64,000 nt of DNA from contig NZ_BPQG01000006.1 of assembly GCF_022179125.1 (NCBI RefSeq), positions 124,001 through 188,000 on the forward strand, read 5' to 3'. Positions within the stretch are counted from its first letter, which is position 1. Every line of letters begins with the position of its first letter. Source of the DNA: Methylobacterium cerastii (lineage in GTDB: Bacteria > Pseudomonadota > Alphaproteobacteria > Rhizobiales > Beijerinckiaceae). A model generated the notes under the pieces. It saw only the letters and a list, made by a program, of their open reading frames with translations, did no database searches and had not been told where the DNA came from. Below are positions 28,256-38,399 of this stretch, one piece after another. The position numbers and the translations under genes were made by a program.

Positions 28256-28602
28256 AGAAAATTCCGTATCTTATCAGGCGTCATAAGCCGACCGGCGCAT
28301 GTGAATCACGCGCCAGATCGCTAATCGTCGAATTGTGGGAGAAAACACAGCGCACGACCATTACGGGCGGAGCGGCCGGATATCTGACCAGAAGTCGATG
28401 TTGTACTTTTTGCACACCCCGCGACATTTTGCAAACACCAACCGGCACGAACACGAAAGCGTGCCCGGCCGAGCGATGTCGCCGCCGCTCGAACCCGCGG
28501 TGCGTCGCCCGCGAATCCTCGGAGCGATCACGCGAAAGCGTGCTAGGTTGAAGCCATGCCCGCCACGCGCTCGTGCGGACGGTCTCTTCCTTCGAGGTGG
28601 AC
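28256..28602. other. 347-bp divergent intergenic region beside cspA
   Basis: Locally AT-richer than the window, with TTGTACTTTTTGCA and CATTTTGCAAAC near 28400-28435. Likely contains the cspA promoter and 5' leader (minus) and the promoter of the small plus-strand gene at 28603. No conserved RNA family was recognised. Confidence 0.5.
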
Positions 28603-28824
28603 ATGGCGCGCACCCCCGAGACCGGTGATTCATCGGTCGTCTCGATGGCGGAGTACGACAAGCGCGCCAAGCGCATCGCCGGGAACACCGGCGCGATCGC
28701 CGAGGACCTGAAGAAGAGCCGCCAGGCGACGAGCCTGCGCCTGATCGAGACCGCCGAGCGCAAGGCCTCGACCCCGCGCCTGACGCTCGTCGAATCGGGC
28801 GACGAGCCGGCTGGCGCGGAGTAG
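28603..28824 (+). CDS. Small hydrophilic protein of unknown function
   Basis: 73 residues from ATG 28603; GAGGTGG just upstream favours it over GTG 28573. It reads MARTPETGDSSVVSMAEYDK and then a helical middle (RIAGNTGAIAEDLKKSRQATSLRLIE), ending in an acidic tail. No membrane segment or motif. It is divergent from cspA and convergent with the polyamine ABC operon, with a dispersed repeat directly after its stop. Not recognised. Confidence 0.5.
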   Translation: MARTPETGDSSVVSMAEYDKRAKRIAGNTGAIAEDLKKSRQATSLRLIETAERKASTPRLTLVESGDEPAGAE

Positions 28825-28832
28825 GGCGCCGG

Positions 28833-28897
28833 AGCATTTTCAAGCGACGTGGATGCCGGCTCGCGTGGAGACGATGCGACCGCACGGATAATGCTCT
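28833..28897. repeat. Dispersed GCATTTTC-type repeat, copy 1
   Basis: 65 bp beginning AGCATTTTCAAGCG and ending ATAATGCTCT, so its ends are themselves inverted (AGCAT / ATGCT). The block GTGGATGCCGGCTCGCGTG inside matches, apart from single-base changes around it, the reverse complement of the copy at 43037-43141. The TAG stop of the minus-strand permease gene falls in its terminal CTCTAG. Similar sequences are recalled as abundant in Rhizobiales genomes. Confidence 0.8.
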
Positions 28898-29786
28898 AGG
28901 CGCCGGCCAGGCTCCGGCGCGCGCGGCGGCGCTGCAGGAGGAGGCTGGCGGCGAGCGCCGTGCCGATCACCAGCGCCGAAACCGCCGTCGTCAGGCTTCC
29001 CAGCGCATAGATCTCCGGCGTCGTCACCGTGGTGGTGAGCCCCTGGAGTTCGAGCGGCAGGGAGTTGCGGCCGCCGATCGCCTGGCTGGTGCGGGCGAGT
29101 TCGTCGAAGGACAGGGTGAAACCGAACAGTGCGACGCCGACCAGTGCGGGGGCCAGGATCGGCACCACGACGTGGCGCAGCGTCTGCGCCCCGGTCGCGC
29201 CGAGGTCGCGCGCCGCCTCCTCGTAGGCCGGATCGAACCGGTTGAAGACCGCGAACATGATCAGCAGGCCGAAGGGCAGCGTCCAGGTCAGGTGAGCGCC
29301 GAGCGCCGAGCTGTAGAGCCCCATCGCGGTGCCGTGGTCCTGCAGCCAGCCCCAGCCTGTGGCGGCGGCCAGCGCGTTGATCGCGTCGTCGACCAGCCGG
29401 AACTCGAGGCCGATCCCGAGGGAGACCACGATCGAGGGCACGATCAGGCTCGCCACCGCGATGGCGAAGAGCGCGTTGGCGCCGCGAAAGCCCTTGCGGA
29501 AGGCGAGGCCCGCGAAGAACGCCAGCACGACGGTGAGCACCATCACCACGAAGCTGAGCCGGAGCGAGCGCCCGAACGCCGCCCAGATGTCGACGATGCC
29601 GCCGCCGGCCCAGAGCTTGCCGAACCAGTGCGTCGAGACGCCGTTCATCGGGAAGGTCAGCCCGCCCTGCGGGCCCTGGAAGCTCAGCGCCAGGATCGTC
29701 AGGGTCGGGCCGTAGAGGAACAGCACGTAGAGCGCGAAGAACGCCGCCAGCGCGGTGAAGGCCAGGCCTCGGGGGCGGTCGCTCAC
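28896..29786 (-). CDS. ABC transporter permease, spermidine/putrescine type (PotC-like)
   Basis: 296 residues, six membrane helices. The EAA loop is EEAARDLGATGAQTLRHVVVP, in the place expected for contact with the ATPase. GTG 29786 starts VSDRPRGLAFTALAAFFALYV, only 2 bp after the partner permease stop. It is the last gene of ATPase-binding protein-permease-permease on the minus strand. The stop codon is provided by the edge of a dispersed repeat. Together the set should import a polyamine or related cation; the family also includes iron and thiamine importers, so substrate is inferred. Confidence 0.9.
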   Translation of the reverse strand: MSDRPRGLAFTALAAFFALYVLFLYGPTLTILALSFQGPQGGLTFPMNGVSTHWFGKLWAGGGIVDIWAAFGRSLRLSFVVMVLTVVLAFFAGLAFRKGFRGANALFAIAVASLIVPSIVVSLGIGLEFRLVDDAINALAAATGWGWLQDHGTAMGLYSSALGAHLTWTLPFGLLIMFAVFNRFDPAYEEAARDLGATGAQTLRHVVVPILAPALVGVALFGFTLSFDELARTSQAIGGRNSLPLELQGLTTTVTTPEIYALGSLTTAVSALVIGTALAASLLLQRRRARRSLAGA

Positions 29787-29788
29787 GG

Positions 29789-30727
29789 CTACAGCTCCTT
29801 GCGCAGGTCGATCACCCGGGTCAGCCCGAGGATCATCATCAACACGGCAGCCAGCAGCACCACGGCGTTGGCGGCCGCCGCCGGGAATTGCAGGTACGAC
29901 ATCTGGACCTGGATCACCTTGCCCACGGAGGCGATCTGCTGCCCGCCCATCACGCCCACCGTGACGAAGTCGCCCATCACCAGGGTCAGCACGAAGATGG
30001 TGCCGATGGCGATGCCCGGCTTGCACAGGGGGACGACGACGCTCCACAGGGTCTGCCAGCCGGTGGCGCCCGCATCGTAGGCCGCCTCGATCAGCGACCG
30101 GTCGATCCGCGCCATGCTGTTGAAGATCGGCACGATCATGAACACCGTGTAGAGGTGCACGAAGGCCAGCGTCACCGAGAAGTCGGAATACAGCAGTCCC
30201 TCGATCGGCCGCTCGATCACCCCGAGGCTGCGGAGCGTGTCGTTGACGAGGCCGTTGCGCCCGAGCAGCGGGATCCACGAGATCATGCGGATCACGTTCG
30301 AGGTCCAGAACGGGATCGTGCACAGCAGGAATAGCGCCATCTGCACCGCGCGCGAACGGACGTGGAAGGCGAGGAAGTACGCCACCGGGAACCCGACCAT
30401 CAGCGTGAAGGCCAGCGTCAGCGCGCAGAACTTCAGGGTCGAGAGGTAGGTCCGCACCGTCGTGCACGGGTCGGCGAGGTTGCCGCACCCCTCGAACACG
30501 TCGCGGTAGTTCTGCAGCGTGAAGGCCGGGATGATCTCGTATTCGTTGTATTCCCAGAAGCTGACCATCAGCGTCAGCAGCAGCGGGATCGCGAGGAAGA
30601 CCACGAACACCAGCGCCATCGGCGCCGCCTGGAGGTAGGGCAGGCGCCGGCGCGGGCGGGCGGGCGTCTCGGTTTGCTCCGTCTTCGCCGGGGCGTCGGC
30701 AAGCGCGGGAAGCGCCACGTCGCTCAT
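29789..30727 (-). CDS. ABC transporter permease, spermidine/putrescine type (PotB-like)
   Basis: 312 residues from ATG 30727. Six helices, first at about residues 33-54 (MALVFVVFLAIPLLLTLMVSF). EAA loop IEAAYDAGATGWQTLWSVVVP. The N-terminal ~25 residues are soluble (ADAPAKTEQTETPARPRRR). It is separated from the binding-protein gene by about 200 bp of palindromic repeats, which may make a polarity or processing site, and is followed after 2 bp by the second permease. Confidence 0.9.
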   Translation of the reverse strand: MSDVALPALADAPAKTEQTETPARPRRRLPYLQAAPMALVFVVFLAIPLLLTLMVSFWEYNEYEIIPAFTLQNYRDVFEGCGNLADPCTTVRTYLSTLKFCALTLAFTLMVGFPVAYFLAFHVRSRAVQMALFLLCTIPFWTSNVIRMISWIPLLGRNGLVNDTLRSLGVIERPIEGLLYSDFSVTLAFVHLYTVFMIVPIFNSMARIDRSLIEAAYDAGATGWQTLWSVVVPLCKPGIAIGTIFVLTLVMGDFVTVGVMGGQQIASVGKVIQVQMSYLQFPAAAANAVVLLAAVLMMILGLTRVIDLRKEL

Positions 30728-30754
30728 TGCGAGACCTCCGACCGATGGAGCGCG

Positions 30755-30900
30755 CGCTCTTCCCTCCCCCCGCTGCGGGGGAGGGTACCCTGCGCAGCAG
30801 GGGGGGAGAGGAGAGCGCCGTATCCGGCGCTGTCGCTCCCCTCTCCCGACCCTCGCTGATGCGAGGCCCACCCTTCCCCGAAGAGGGGGGAGGGAAGCGG
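30755..30900. repeat. Palindromic GC-rich repeats inside the ABC operon
   Basis: CCCTCCCCCC at 30762 pairs with GGGGGAGGG about 30776-30784. A second arm GGGGGGAGAGGAGAGC pairs with the left flank, and CTTCCCCGAAGAGGGGGGAG (about 30873-30892) forms another hairpin. Related CCCTCCCC/GGGGAGGG palindromes lie at 38363 and 46176-46369. They resemble REP-type elements, often found in transcribed spacers. Confidence 0.65.
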
Positions 30901-30926
30901 CGTCGCGGATATGGAAAGAACCCGCG

Positions 30927-32207
30927 TCACGCCGCGATGAACTCATTCCACTTGCGGACCATGTAGGTGTTCTCGTCCATCACCGCGTTCCAGCACGCCA
31001 CCGCGCCCATGCGGGCCTCGAAGGAGCCGCCGTCGCGGGTGGCGCCGGCCTTTTCGAGCAGGCCGCCGTCGGGGCCGTGGATGTCCTTCTCGGCCGGCTT
31101 GCCCTCCATCCAGTAGGCCCACTCGTAGGGCTCCATCTGGGTCTTGGCGGTCTCGGGAACGGCGGAATAGTAGCCCTGGCGGTTGAGGTAGGCGCCGGCC
31201 CAGCCCGAGAGGAACCAGTTGACGAAGTCGTAGGCCGCATCGAGCTTGCGGCCGGTCAGCGTCTTCGGCAGGCCGAAGCCGGTGGCCCAGGCGCGGTAGC
31301 CTTCCTTCAGCGGCTGGTAGGTGCAGGCGACGCCCTGCGTCCGCACCTTGGTGACGGCGGGCGACCACATCGACTGGATCACCGTCTCGCCCGACGCCAT
31401 CAGGTTCACGGATTCGTTGAAGTCCTGCCAGAAGGCGCGGAACTGGCCGGCGCGCTTGGCCTCGATCAGGAGCTTGATCGTGCGGTCGATCTCCGCCTTC
31501 GTCATGTTGCCCTTGTCGCCGTAGGTGTAGTCGCCGGTCGCCTCCACCACCATCGCCGCGTCCATGATGCCGATGGAGGGGATGTTGAGGATCGAGGCGC
31601 GTCCCTTGAACTCGGGATTCAGGAGCTCCCTCCAGCTGGTGATCGGGCGCTTGATCAGGTCGGGGCGGATGCCCAAGGTGTCGGCGTTGTAGGTGGTCGG
31701 GATCAGGGTGATCCACTCCGTCGGCGACGAGGCGAAGGACTTGCCGGTCTGGCCTTCGAGGTAGAACACCTTCTTCGGCGCGGTGCCCTGGTCGCCGATC
31801 GCCTTGCCGGCGATCTCGCCCTTGGTGAAGATCGGCGTGATCTTGTCCGCGTTCTTGATCCGGCGCGCATCCATGCCGAGGATGTTGCCCGAGGGGACGA
31901 TCTTCTTCAGGCTGAAAAACTCGGTGTCGATCAGATCGAACGAGTTCGGCTGCGTCACCGCCCGCTTGGTGACCTCGTCGGTGACGACTGGGATGTACTC
32001 GATCGTGATCCCGAGATCCTCCTTCACCTTGCGGGCGATGTCGCCGGACTGGTTCACGGCGGTGCCGAGATAGCGCAGCGTCACCGGCTCGGCGGCGTGG
32101 ACGGCGGGAAACCCGGTGATCGGCCCGGCCGCGAGCGCGGTGCCTGCCCCCTGGAGCAGCGTGCGCCGCGTGAACTTGATGCCGTTGGTCATCCGCGTGC
32201 TTTCCAT
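30927..32207 (-). CDS. Periplasmic binding protein of polyamine-type ABC importer
   Basis: 426 residues from ATG 32207 (ATG 32192 is an alternative). The leader contains a twin-arginine motif, TRRTLLQG, then a hydrophobic core and AHA-type cleavage (FPAVHAAE), so export is probably by Tat. The mature protein belongs to the PotD/AfuA-like extracellular solute-binding family 1 (TLRYLGTAVNQSGDIARKVK, later RKLDAAYDFVNWFLSGW). It follows the ATPase gene after 21 bp and precedes both permeases. The protein is longer than E. coli PotD (about 350), as usual in this alphaproteobacterial subgroup. Ligand not certain. Confidence 0.88.
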   Translation of the reverse strand: MESTRMTNGIKFTRRTLLQGAGTALAAGPITGFPAVHAAEPVTLRYLGTAVNQSGDIARKVKEDLGITIEYIPVVTDEVTKRAVTQPNSFDLIDTEFFSLKKIVPSGNILGMDARRIKNADKITPIFTKGEIAGKAIGDQGTAPKKVFYLEGQTGKSFASSPTEWITLIPTTYNADTLGIRPDLIKRPITSWRELLNPEFKGRASILNIPSIGIMDAAMVVEATGDYTYGDKGNMTKAEIDRTIKLLIEAKRAGQFRAFWQDFNESVNLMASGETVIQSMWSPAVTKVRTQGVACTYQPLKEGYRAWATGFGLPKTLTGRKLDAAYDFVNWFLSGWAGAYLNRQGYYSAVPETAKTQMEPYEWAYWMEGKPAEKDIHGPDGGLLEKAGATRDGGSFEARMGAVACWNAVMDENTYMVRKWNEFIAA

Positions 32208-32228
32208 AGTCTATGTTGAGCGGTCGCG

Positions 32229-33212
32229 TCAGGCGTCGAGGCGGTGGGCGGCGTCCGGGTCCCAGCCGAGCGCGACCCGGTCGCCCGGCGCCAGCGGGCG
32301 GCCGGCGAAGGTGGCGTCGTCGAGGACCGCGCTCAGGCCGCCCGGCTCGGTCATCCCGTCCGCCTCGAGCGCCACCTGCACGCTGGCGCCCTGGTATTCG
32401 ACGGCCAGCACGCGGGCCTGCACCGCGCCCGCGCCGGGATCGGCCCCGAGCCGCATCCGGTCGGCCCGCACCGCGACCTTGCCCTCGGGCAGGGCGATGA
32501 CGTTGTGGCCGCCGATGAAGCGGGCGACGAAGGCCGAGGCCGGGCGCTCGAACACCGTGCGCGGGTCGCCCGCCTGCTCGATCTTGCCGCCGTTCATCAC
32601 CACCACGAGGTCGGACAGCGCCATCGCCTCCTCCTGGCTGTGCGTGACGTGGATGAAGGTGAGCCCGAGTTCCGCCTGGATGCGCTTCAGCTCCACCCGC
32701 ATCCGCACCCGCAGGAACGGGTCGAGGGCCGAGAGCGGCTCGTCGAGGAGCAGCACCTTCGGGCCGGTGACCAGCGCGCGGGCCAGCGCCACGCGCTGCT
32801 GCTGCCCGCCAGAGAGTTGCGCCGGCAGGCGGTCCGCGAGGTGGCCCATCTGCACGAGGTCAAGCATCGCGTCGGCCTTCGTGCGGCGCTCGGCCTTGGC
32901 GACCCCGCGCATGCGAAGCGAGAACGCGACGTTGTCGCGGCAGGTGAGGTGCGGGAACAGCGCGTAGCTCTGGAACATCATCGCGGTGCCGCGCTCGGAC
33001 GGCGGCGCGTCGCCGACGGCGCGCGGGCCGATCACCACCGCGCCGGAGCTGACGGCCTCGTGCCCGCCGATCATCCGCAGGGTCGTGGTCTTGCCGCAGC
33101 CGGACGGCCCGAGCAGGCAGCAATAGGCGCCCGACGGGATCTTGAGGTCGATCGCGTCGACGGCGAGCGTCGAGCCGTAGCGCTTCGTCAGCTGGATCAC
33201 CTCGACGTTCAT
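32229..33212 (-). CDS. ABC transporter ATP-binding protein, PotA-like
   Basis: 327 residues from ATG 33212, AAGGA 6 nt upstream. Walker [10 protein letters not shown], signature [15 protein letters not shown], Walker [14 protein letters not shown], and H-loop [12 protein letters not shown] are intact. A TOBE-type C-terminal domain follows ([15 protein letters not shown] onward). First gene of the four-gene minus-strand importer, and divergent from ribH. As the operon-leading gene its promoter should lie in 33213-33512. Confidence 0.93.
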   Translation of the reverse strand: MNVEVIQLTKRYGSTLAVDAIDLKIPSGAYCCLLGPSGCGKTTTLRMIGGHEAVSSGAVVIGPRAVGDAPPSERGTAMMFQSYALFPHLTCRDNVAFSLRMRGVAKAERRTKADAMLDLVQMGHLADRLPAQLSGGQQQRVALARALVTGPKVLLLDEPLSALDPFLRVRMRVELKRIQAELGLTFIHVTHSQEEAMALSDLVVVMNGGKIEQAGDPRTVFERPASAFVARFIGGHNVIALPEGKVAVRADRMRLGADPGAGAVQARVLAVEYQGASVQVALEADGMTEPGGLSAVLDDATFAGRPLAPGDRVALGWDPDAAHRLDA

Positions 33213-33512
33213 GCGGGTCCTTCGGTCGGCACGCCCTTCGCGAAAACCGGGGAGCAAGCCGCGGGCCATCACGGGCGCGGCGGCGTCGTAAAAGCGATGC
33301 CCGGGCCGTCGCACCGGGCGCCGGCGCATGGAGGCGATGCCCTGTCCGCAGGCGGGCCGGCGCCGGCATGCTTGTGGAGCCGGTCGCTTCGGTCTAACCC
33401 TCGCTCCCTCGGACACCCTGCCCGAACACCCTGGATGCGAGACGGCCGGAGACGGCGCGTCGGTCAGCGCCCTCCGCACGCGCGGTGGGTCCGCCGGAGT
33501 CCCACGAGTCCC
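33213..33512. other. 300-bp divergent intergenic region, ABC operon / ribH
   Basis: GC-rich, no FMN-riboswitch-like conserved core recognised, no clear -35/-10 pair, no notable inverted repeat. Shadow open frames on both strands cross it but have no family likeness. Nothing specific is seen beyond the promoters it must contain. Confidence 0.5.
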
Positions 33513-34019
33513 ATGCATGTCCCCCGCAGCGACGCCTACGTCCCTCCGAAAACGCCCGGCGCCCGGGTCCTCGTGGTCGAGGCGCGCTTCTACGACGGCC
33601 TGTCCGACGACCTGCTCGCCGGGGCGCTCGGCGCCGTCGCGGCGGCGGAGGCCCACGCCGCGGTCGTGACCGTGCCGGGCGCGCTGGAGATTCCCGCGAC
33701 CGTCGCCATCCTGCTCGAGGCGGCCGAGGCGGCCGGCACGCCCTACGACGCCGTCGTGGCGCTCGGCTGCGTCATCCGCGGCGAGACCGGGCATTACGAC
33801 ATCGTCGCAGGCGAGAGCGCGCGGGCCCTGATGGACCTGTCGGTGCGCCTGCGCCTGCCGCTCGGCAACGGCATCCTGACCGTGGAGAACGAGGCGCAGG
33901 CCCACGCCCGCGCCCGCGTCTCCGAGATGAACAAGGGCGGCGGCGCGGCCGAGGCCGCCCTCGCGGTGCTCGCGCTCAAGCGCGCGGCCGCCGTCGCACG
34001 AGAGCCTGAACCCGCATGA
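33513..34019 (+). CDS. ribH: 6,7-dimethyl-8-ribityllumazine synthase
   Basis: Penultimate enzyme of riboflavin synthesis, joining the ribityl pyrimidine and dihydroxybutanone phosphate. 168 residues from ATG 33513. Seen: [16 protein letters not shown], the VPGALEIP substrate loop and [15 protein letters not shown] with the conserved His. It overlaps nusB by 4 bp (ATGA), so ribH-nusB-thiL are translationally linked; ribH-nusB pairing is common in alphaproteobacteria. Confidence 0.97.
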   Translation: MHVPRSDAYVPPKTPGARVLVVEARFYDGLSDDLLAGALGAVAAAEAHAAVVTVPGALEIPATVAILLEAAEAAGTPYDAVVALGCVIRGETGHYDIVAGESARALMDLSVRLRLPLGNGILTVENEAQAHARARVSEMNKGGGAAEAALAVLALKRAAAVAREPEPA

Positions 34020-34486
34020 CCAAGATCAACCCGCGCACCGGCGCCCGGCTCTCCGTCGTGCAGGCGCTCTACGACATGGAGATCTCCGGCAAGGGCGTCC
34101 TCGACGCGCTCGCCGAGTTCGAGACCTTCTGGCTCGGCAAGGAGATCGACGGCGTGGTGCATCCGCCGGCCGAGACGGCCTTCTTCCGCGACCTGCTGCG
34201 CGGTGTCGTCGAGGAGCAGCGCGCGATCGATCCGCAGATCGACCAGGCCCTGAGCCAGGGCTGGCCGCTGAAGCGCATCGAGGTCGTGCTGCGCGCCATC
34301 CTGCGCGCCGGCACCTACGAGCTGATGTTCCGCCGCGATGTGCCGGCCCGCGCCGCGATCTCGGAATACGTCGACGTGGCCCACAGCTTCTACACCGGCG
34401 ACGAGCCGGGCATGGTCAACGCCGTGCTCGACAAGGTCGCGCGCCAGACCCGCGCGGCGGAGCTGGCCGGCGCCAAGCAGGGGTGA
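34016..34486 (+). CDS. nusB: Transcription antitermination factor NusB
   Basis: 156-residue helical RNA-binding protein that, with S10, builds the rRNA antitermination complex at boxA. Family start [18 protein letters not shown] and end [26 protein letters not shown] are conserved. The start overlaps the ribH stop by 4 bp (ATGA) and its stop overlaps thiL (GTGA), making a tight three-gene unit. Confidence 0.97.
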   Translation: MTKINPRTGARLSVVQALYDMEISGKGVLDALAEFETFWLGKEIDGVVHPPAETAFFRDLLRGVVEEQRAIDPQIDQALSQGWPLKRIEVVLRAILRAGTYELMFRRDVPARAAISEYVDVAHSFYTGDEPGMVNAVLDKVARQTRAAELAGAKQG

Positions 34487-35502
34487 GCGGCCGGGCGGGC
34501 GATCACGTGATTTCCTCGCGTCCCACCGAGGAGGCGCTGATCGCGCGCTACTTCGCCCCGCTCGCCGGCCCCGGCGCCGACGGCTTGCGCGACGACGCGG
34601 CGAGCCTCGCGCCGAGCCCCGGCCACGACCTCGTGCTGACGGCGGACGCGATCGTCTCCGGCATCCACTACTTCCCCGACGACCCGCCGGAATCGCTCGC
34701 CCGCAAGGCGCTCGGGGTGAACCTCTCCGACATCGCCGCCAAGGGCGCCGTCCCGCGCGGCTTCCTGCTCACCCTCGCCCTGCCGGCGGACTGGACCGAA
34801 GCCTGGCTGGCGCGCTTCGCCGAAGGGCTCGGACAGGCGAGCCGGGCGTCCGGCTGCCCGCTGCTCGGCGGCGACACGGTGAAATCCGGCGGGCCGGCGC
34901 TGATCGGCGTCACCGCGATCGGCGAAGTCCCTGCCGGGCGCATCGTGCGCCGCGCGACCGCGCGGGTCGGCGACAGGATCTGCGTCAGCGGCACCATCGG
35001 CGACGCAGCGCTCGGCTTGCGGATGCGGCTCGATCCCGATGCCGGCTGGGTCCGGGCGCTCGATGCGCCTGCGCGCGCGCACCTCGCCGACCGCTACCTG
35101 CACCCGCAAGCCCGCCTGGGCCTCGCCGACGCAGTCCTGCGCTTCGCGACCGCTTCGATGGACGTGTCGGACGGGTTGGCCGGCGACCTCGCCAAGATGC
35201 TGGCCGGCGCCGGCGCGACGGCCGAGATCGACGCGGCGGCGGTGCCGCTGTCCCCGGCTGCCACCCGCGCCATCGCGAGCCGGACGGACCTGTTCGACGT
35301 CGCCGTCACCGGCGGCGACGACTACGAGATTCTGTGCACCGTGGCCCCCGATTCCTGCGACGCGTTCCGCGCCGCGGCCGCTGCGGCCGGCGTGCCGGTC
35401 TCGGTCGTCGGCACCGTCGGATCAGGCAGCGGACTACCCGGCTTTCGCGATGCCGAGGGCGCCGCGCGCGTTTTCGCGGCGGGCGCGTTCAGCCATTTCT
35501 GA
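34483..35502 (+). CDS. thiL: Thiamine-monophosphate kinase
   Basis: Phosphorylates thiamine-P to thiamine-PP. 339 residues from GTG 34483, which overlaps the nusB stop by 4 bp; GTG 34507 is an alternative closer to the family start. Seen: GLRDDAAS (P-loop-like glycine acid cluster), TADAIVSGIHYFPDD, LLGGDTVKSGG, MDVSDGLAGDLAK and GGDDYEIL. Its 3' 69 bp overlap the convergent small gene at 35434. Confidence 0.95.
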   Translation: MSGRAGDHVISSRPTEEALIARYFAPLAGPGADGLRDDAASLAPSPGHDLVLTADAIVSGIHYFPDDPPESLARKALGVNLSDIAAKGAVPRGFLLTLALPADWTEAWLARFAEGLGQASRASGCPLLGGDTVKSGGPALIGVTAIGEVPAGRIVRRATARVGDRICVSGTIGDAALGLRMRLDPDAGWVRALDAPARAHLADRYLHPQARLGLADAVLRFATASMDVSDGLAGDLAKMLAGAGATAEIDAAAVPLSPAATRAIASRTDLFDVAVTGGDDYEILCTVAPDSCDAFRAAAAAAGVPVSVVGTVGSGSGLPGFRDAEGAARVFAAGAFSHF

Positions 35503-35829
35503 AAACGCCTCGGAGATCGTCCGGACCTTGGCGGGCGCGGTCGGCGCGACGGCCACGGGCGGATGGCCGAGCTGGCGCCGCACGTCGTCGATCAGGTGCG
35601 TCGCGACGATCGGGGTCCAGCGCGCGAGGTCGGCCTCCTGCACCGCAGCGCCGCCGCGCTCGTCCGCGTAGCTCTGCGCCGGAACCGAGAGCGAGCGCTG
35701 CAGCACCTGAAGCAGGGCGCCGTGCAGCGCCGGCGGTTGCATGCTCACGCGCTCCGCAATGAGGAACTGCACGGCGCTCGTCAGCACGTCGATCGTCGCC
35801 GCGAGCTTCGCCACCTGATCGCTGCTCAT
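35434..35829 (-). CDS. Small protein of unknown function, overlapping thiL tail-to-tail
   Basis: 131 residues from ATG 35829, with AAGGAGAGAG about 11 nt upstream, which makes the start convincing. An N-terminal helix (MSSDQVAKLAATIDVLTSAVQFLIAE across residues 1-26) suggests coiled-coil assembly. No motif recognised. Its last 69 bp run antisense over the end of thiL. A full CtrA-type site lies 49 bp upstream of the start, hinting at cell-cycle or motility-linked expression (inference). Confidence 0.65.
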   Translation of the reverse strand: MSSDQVAKLAATIDVLTSAVQFLIAERVSMQPPALHGALLQVLQRSLSVPAQSYADERGGAAVQEADLARWTPIVATHLIDDVRRQLGHPPVAVAPTAPAKVRTISEAFSEMAERARRENARGALGIAKAG

Positions 35830-35877
35830 CGTGAAGCACTCTCTCCTTTATGCAACCAAGAGTAGTAGTTGCTATGG

Positions 35878-35892
35878 TTAATGCTGGGTTAA
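35878..35892 (-). promoter_or_regulatory. Candidate CtrA-binding site (TTAA-N7-TTAA)
   Basis: TTAATGCTGGGTTAA with exactly 7 bp between the half-sites, followed by C, matches the full CtrA consensus TTAA-N7-TTAA. It lies 49 bp upstream of the ATG of the small minus-strand gene and about 310 bp from hppA. Chance occurrence in this GC-rich window is low, but binding is not shown. Confidence 0.5.
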
Positions 35893-36098
35893 CGCTCGGC
35901 TGAAGCGGCGATCGGCGATGCGGCCGCCCGCCGTCGCCGCCTAGACGGCCACTCACCCGGCGACCAGCGCCCTTCCGAAGAACAGAATTCAAAAGTCTAT
36001 GCTGCAGCGCAGCAAGATCTCGTGGGGCCGATCGAAAGTCGCGTTTGCGCTCGACCGCGAAGTTTGGCAATCAAGTCTGGCACTTCTGCGAAGGAATG

Positions 36099-36140
36099 CC
36101 GAACCCGAGCCGATCGAGGGGACCCTGAGGGTTCGGCTCG
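36099..36140 (+). promoter_or_regulatory. Alternative hairpins in the hppA leader
   Basis: CCGAACCC (36099-36106) can pair with GGGTTCGG (36129-36136). CGAGCCGA (36106-36113) can pair with TCGGCTCG (36133-36140). The two stems share bases and exclude each other. The pair lies 65 bp before the hppA start. Confidence 0.35.
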
Positions 36141-36204
36141 ACGACGACCAAGCCGACGCCACGCATCACGAGAACCAGGCATCACGAAAACAAGGGACGG
36201 GTGC

Positions 36205-38352
<2,148 letters not shown>

Positions 38353-38362
38353 GGCGTGTCGA

Positions 38363-38390
38363 TTCCCTCCCCCCTCCGCGGGGGAGGGAA
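38363..38390. terminator. Palindromic hairpin between hppA and rlmJ
   Basis: TTCCCTCCCCC (38363-38373) is an exact complement of 38380-38390 around a 6-nt loop. It sits 11 bp after the hppA stop and 10 bp before the convergent rlmJ end, so it can terminate both directions. It is also of the same sequence type as the repeats at 30755 and 46176. Confidence 0.65.
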
Positions 38391-38399
38391 GGGCGCCGT

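Larger units (their letters stand above)
35830..36204. other. 375-bp intergenic region upstream of hppA
   Basis: It holds the promoter of the minus-strand small gene (with a CtrA-like box) and the leader of hppA, whose distal part can form two mutually exclusive hairpins. The mid part (35900-36090) is mixed composition with no gene. Short in-frame ORFs extending hppA upstream were judged leader sequence. Confidence 0.6.
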
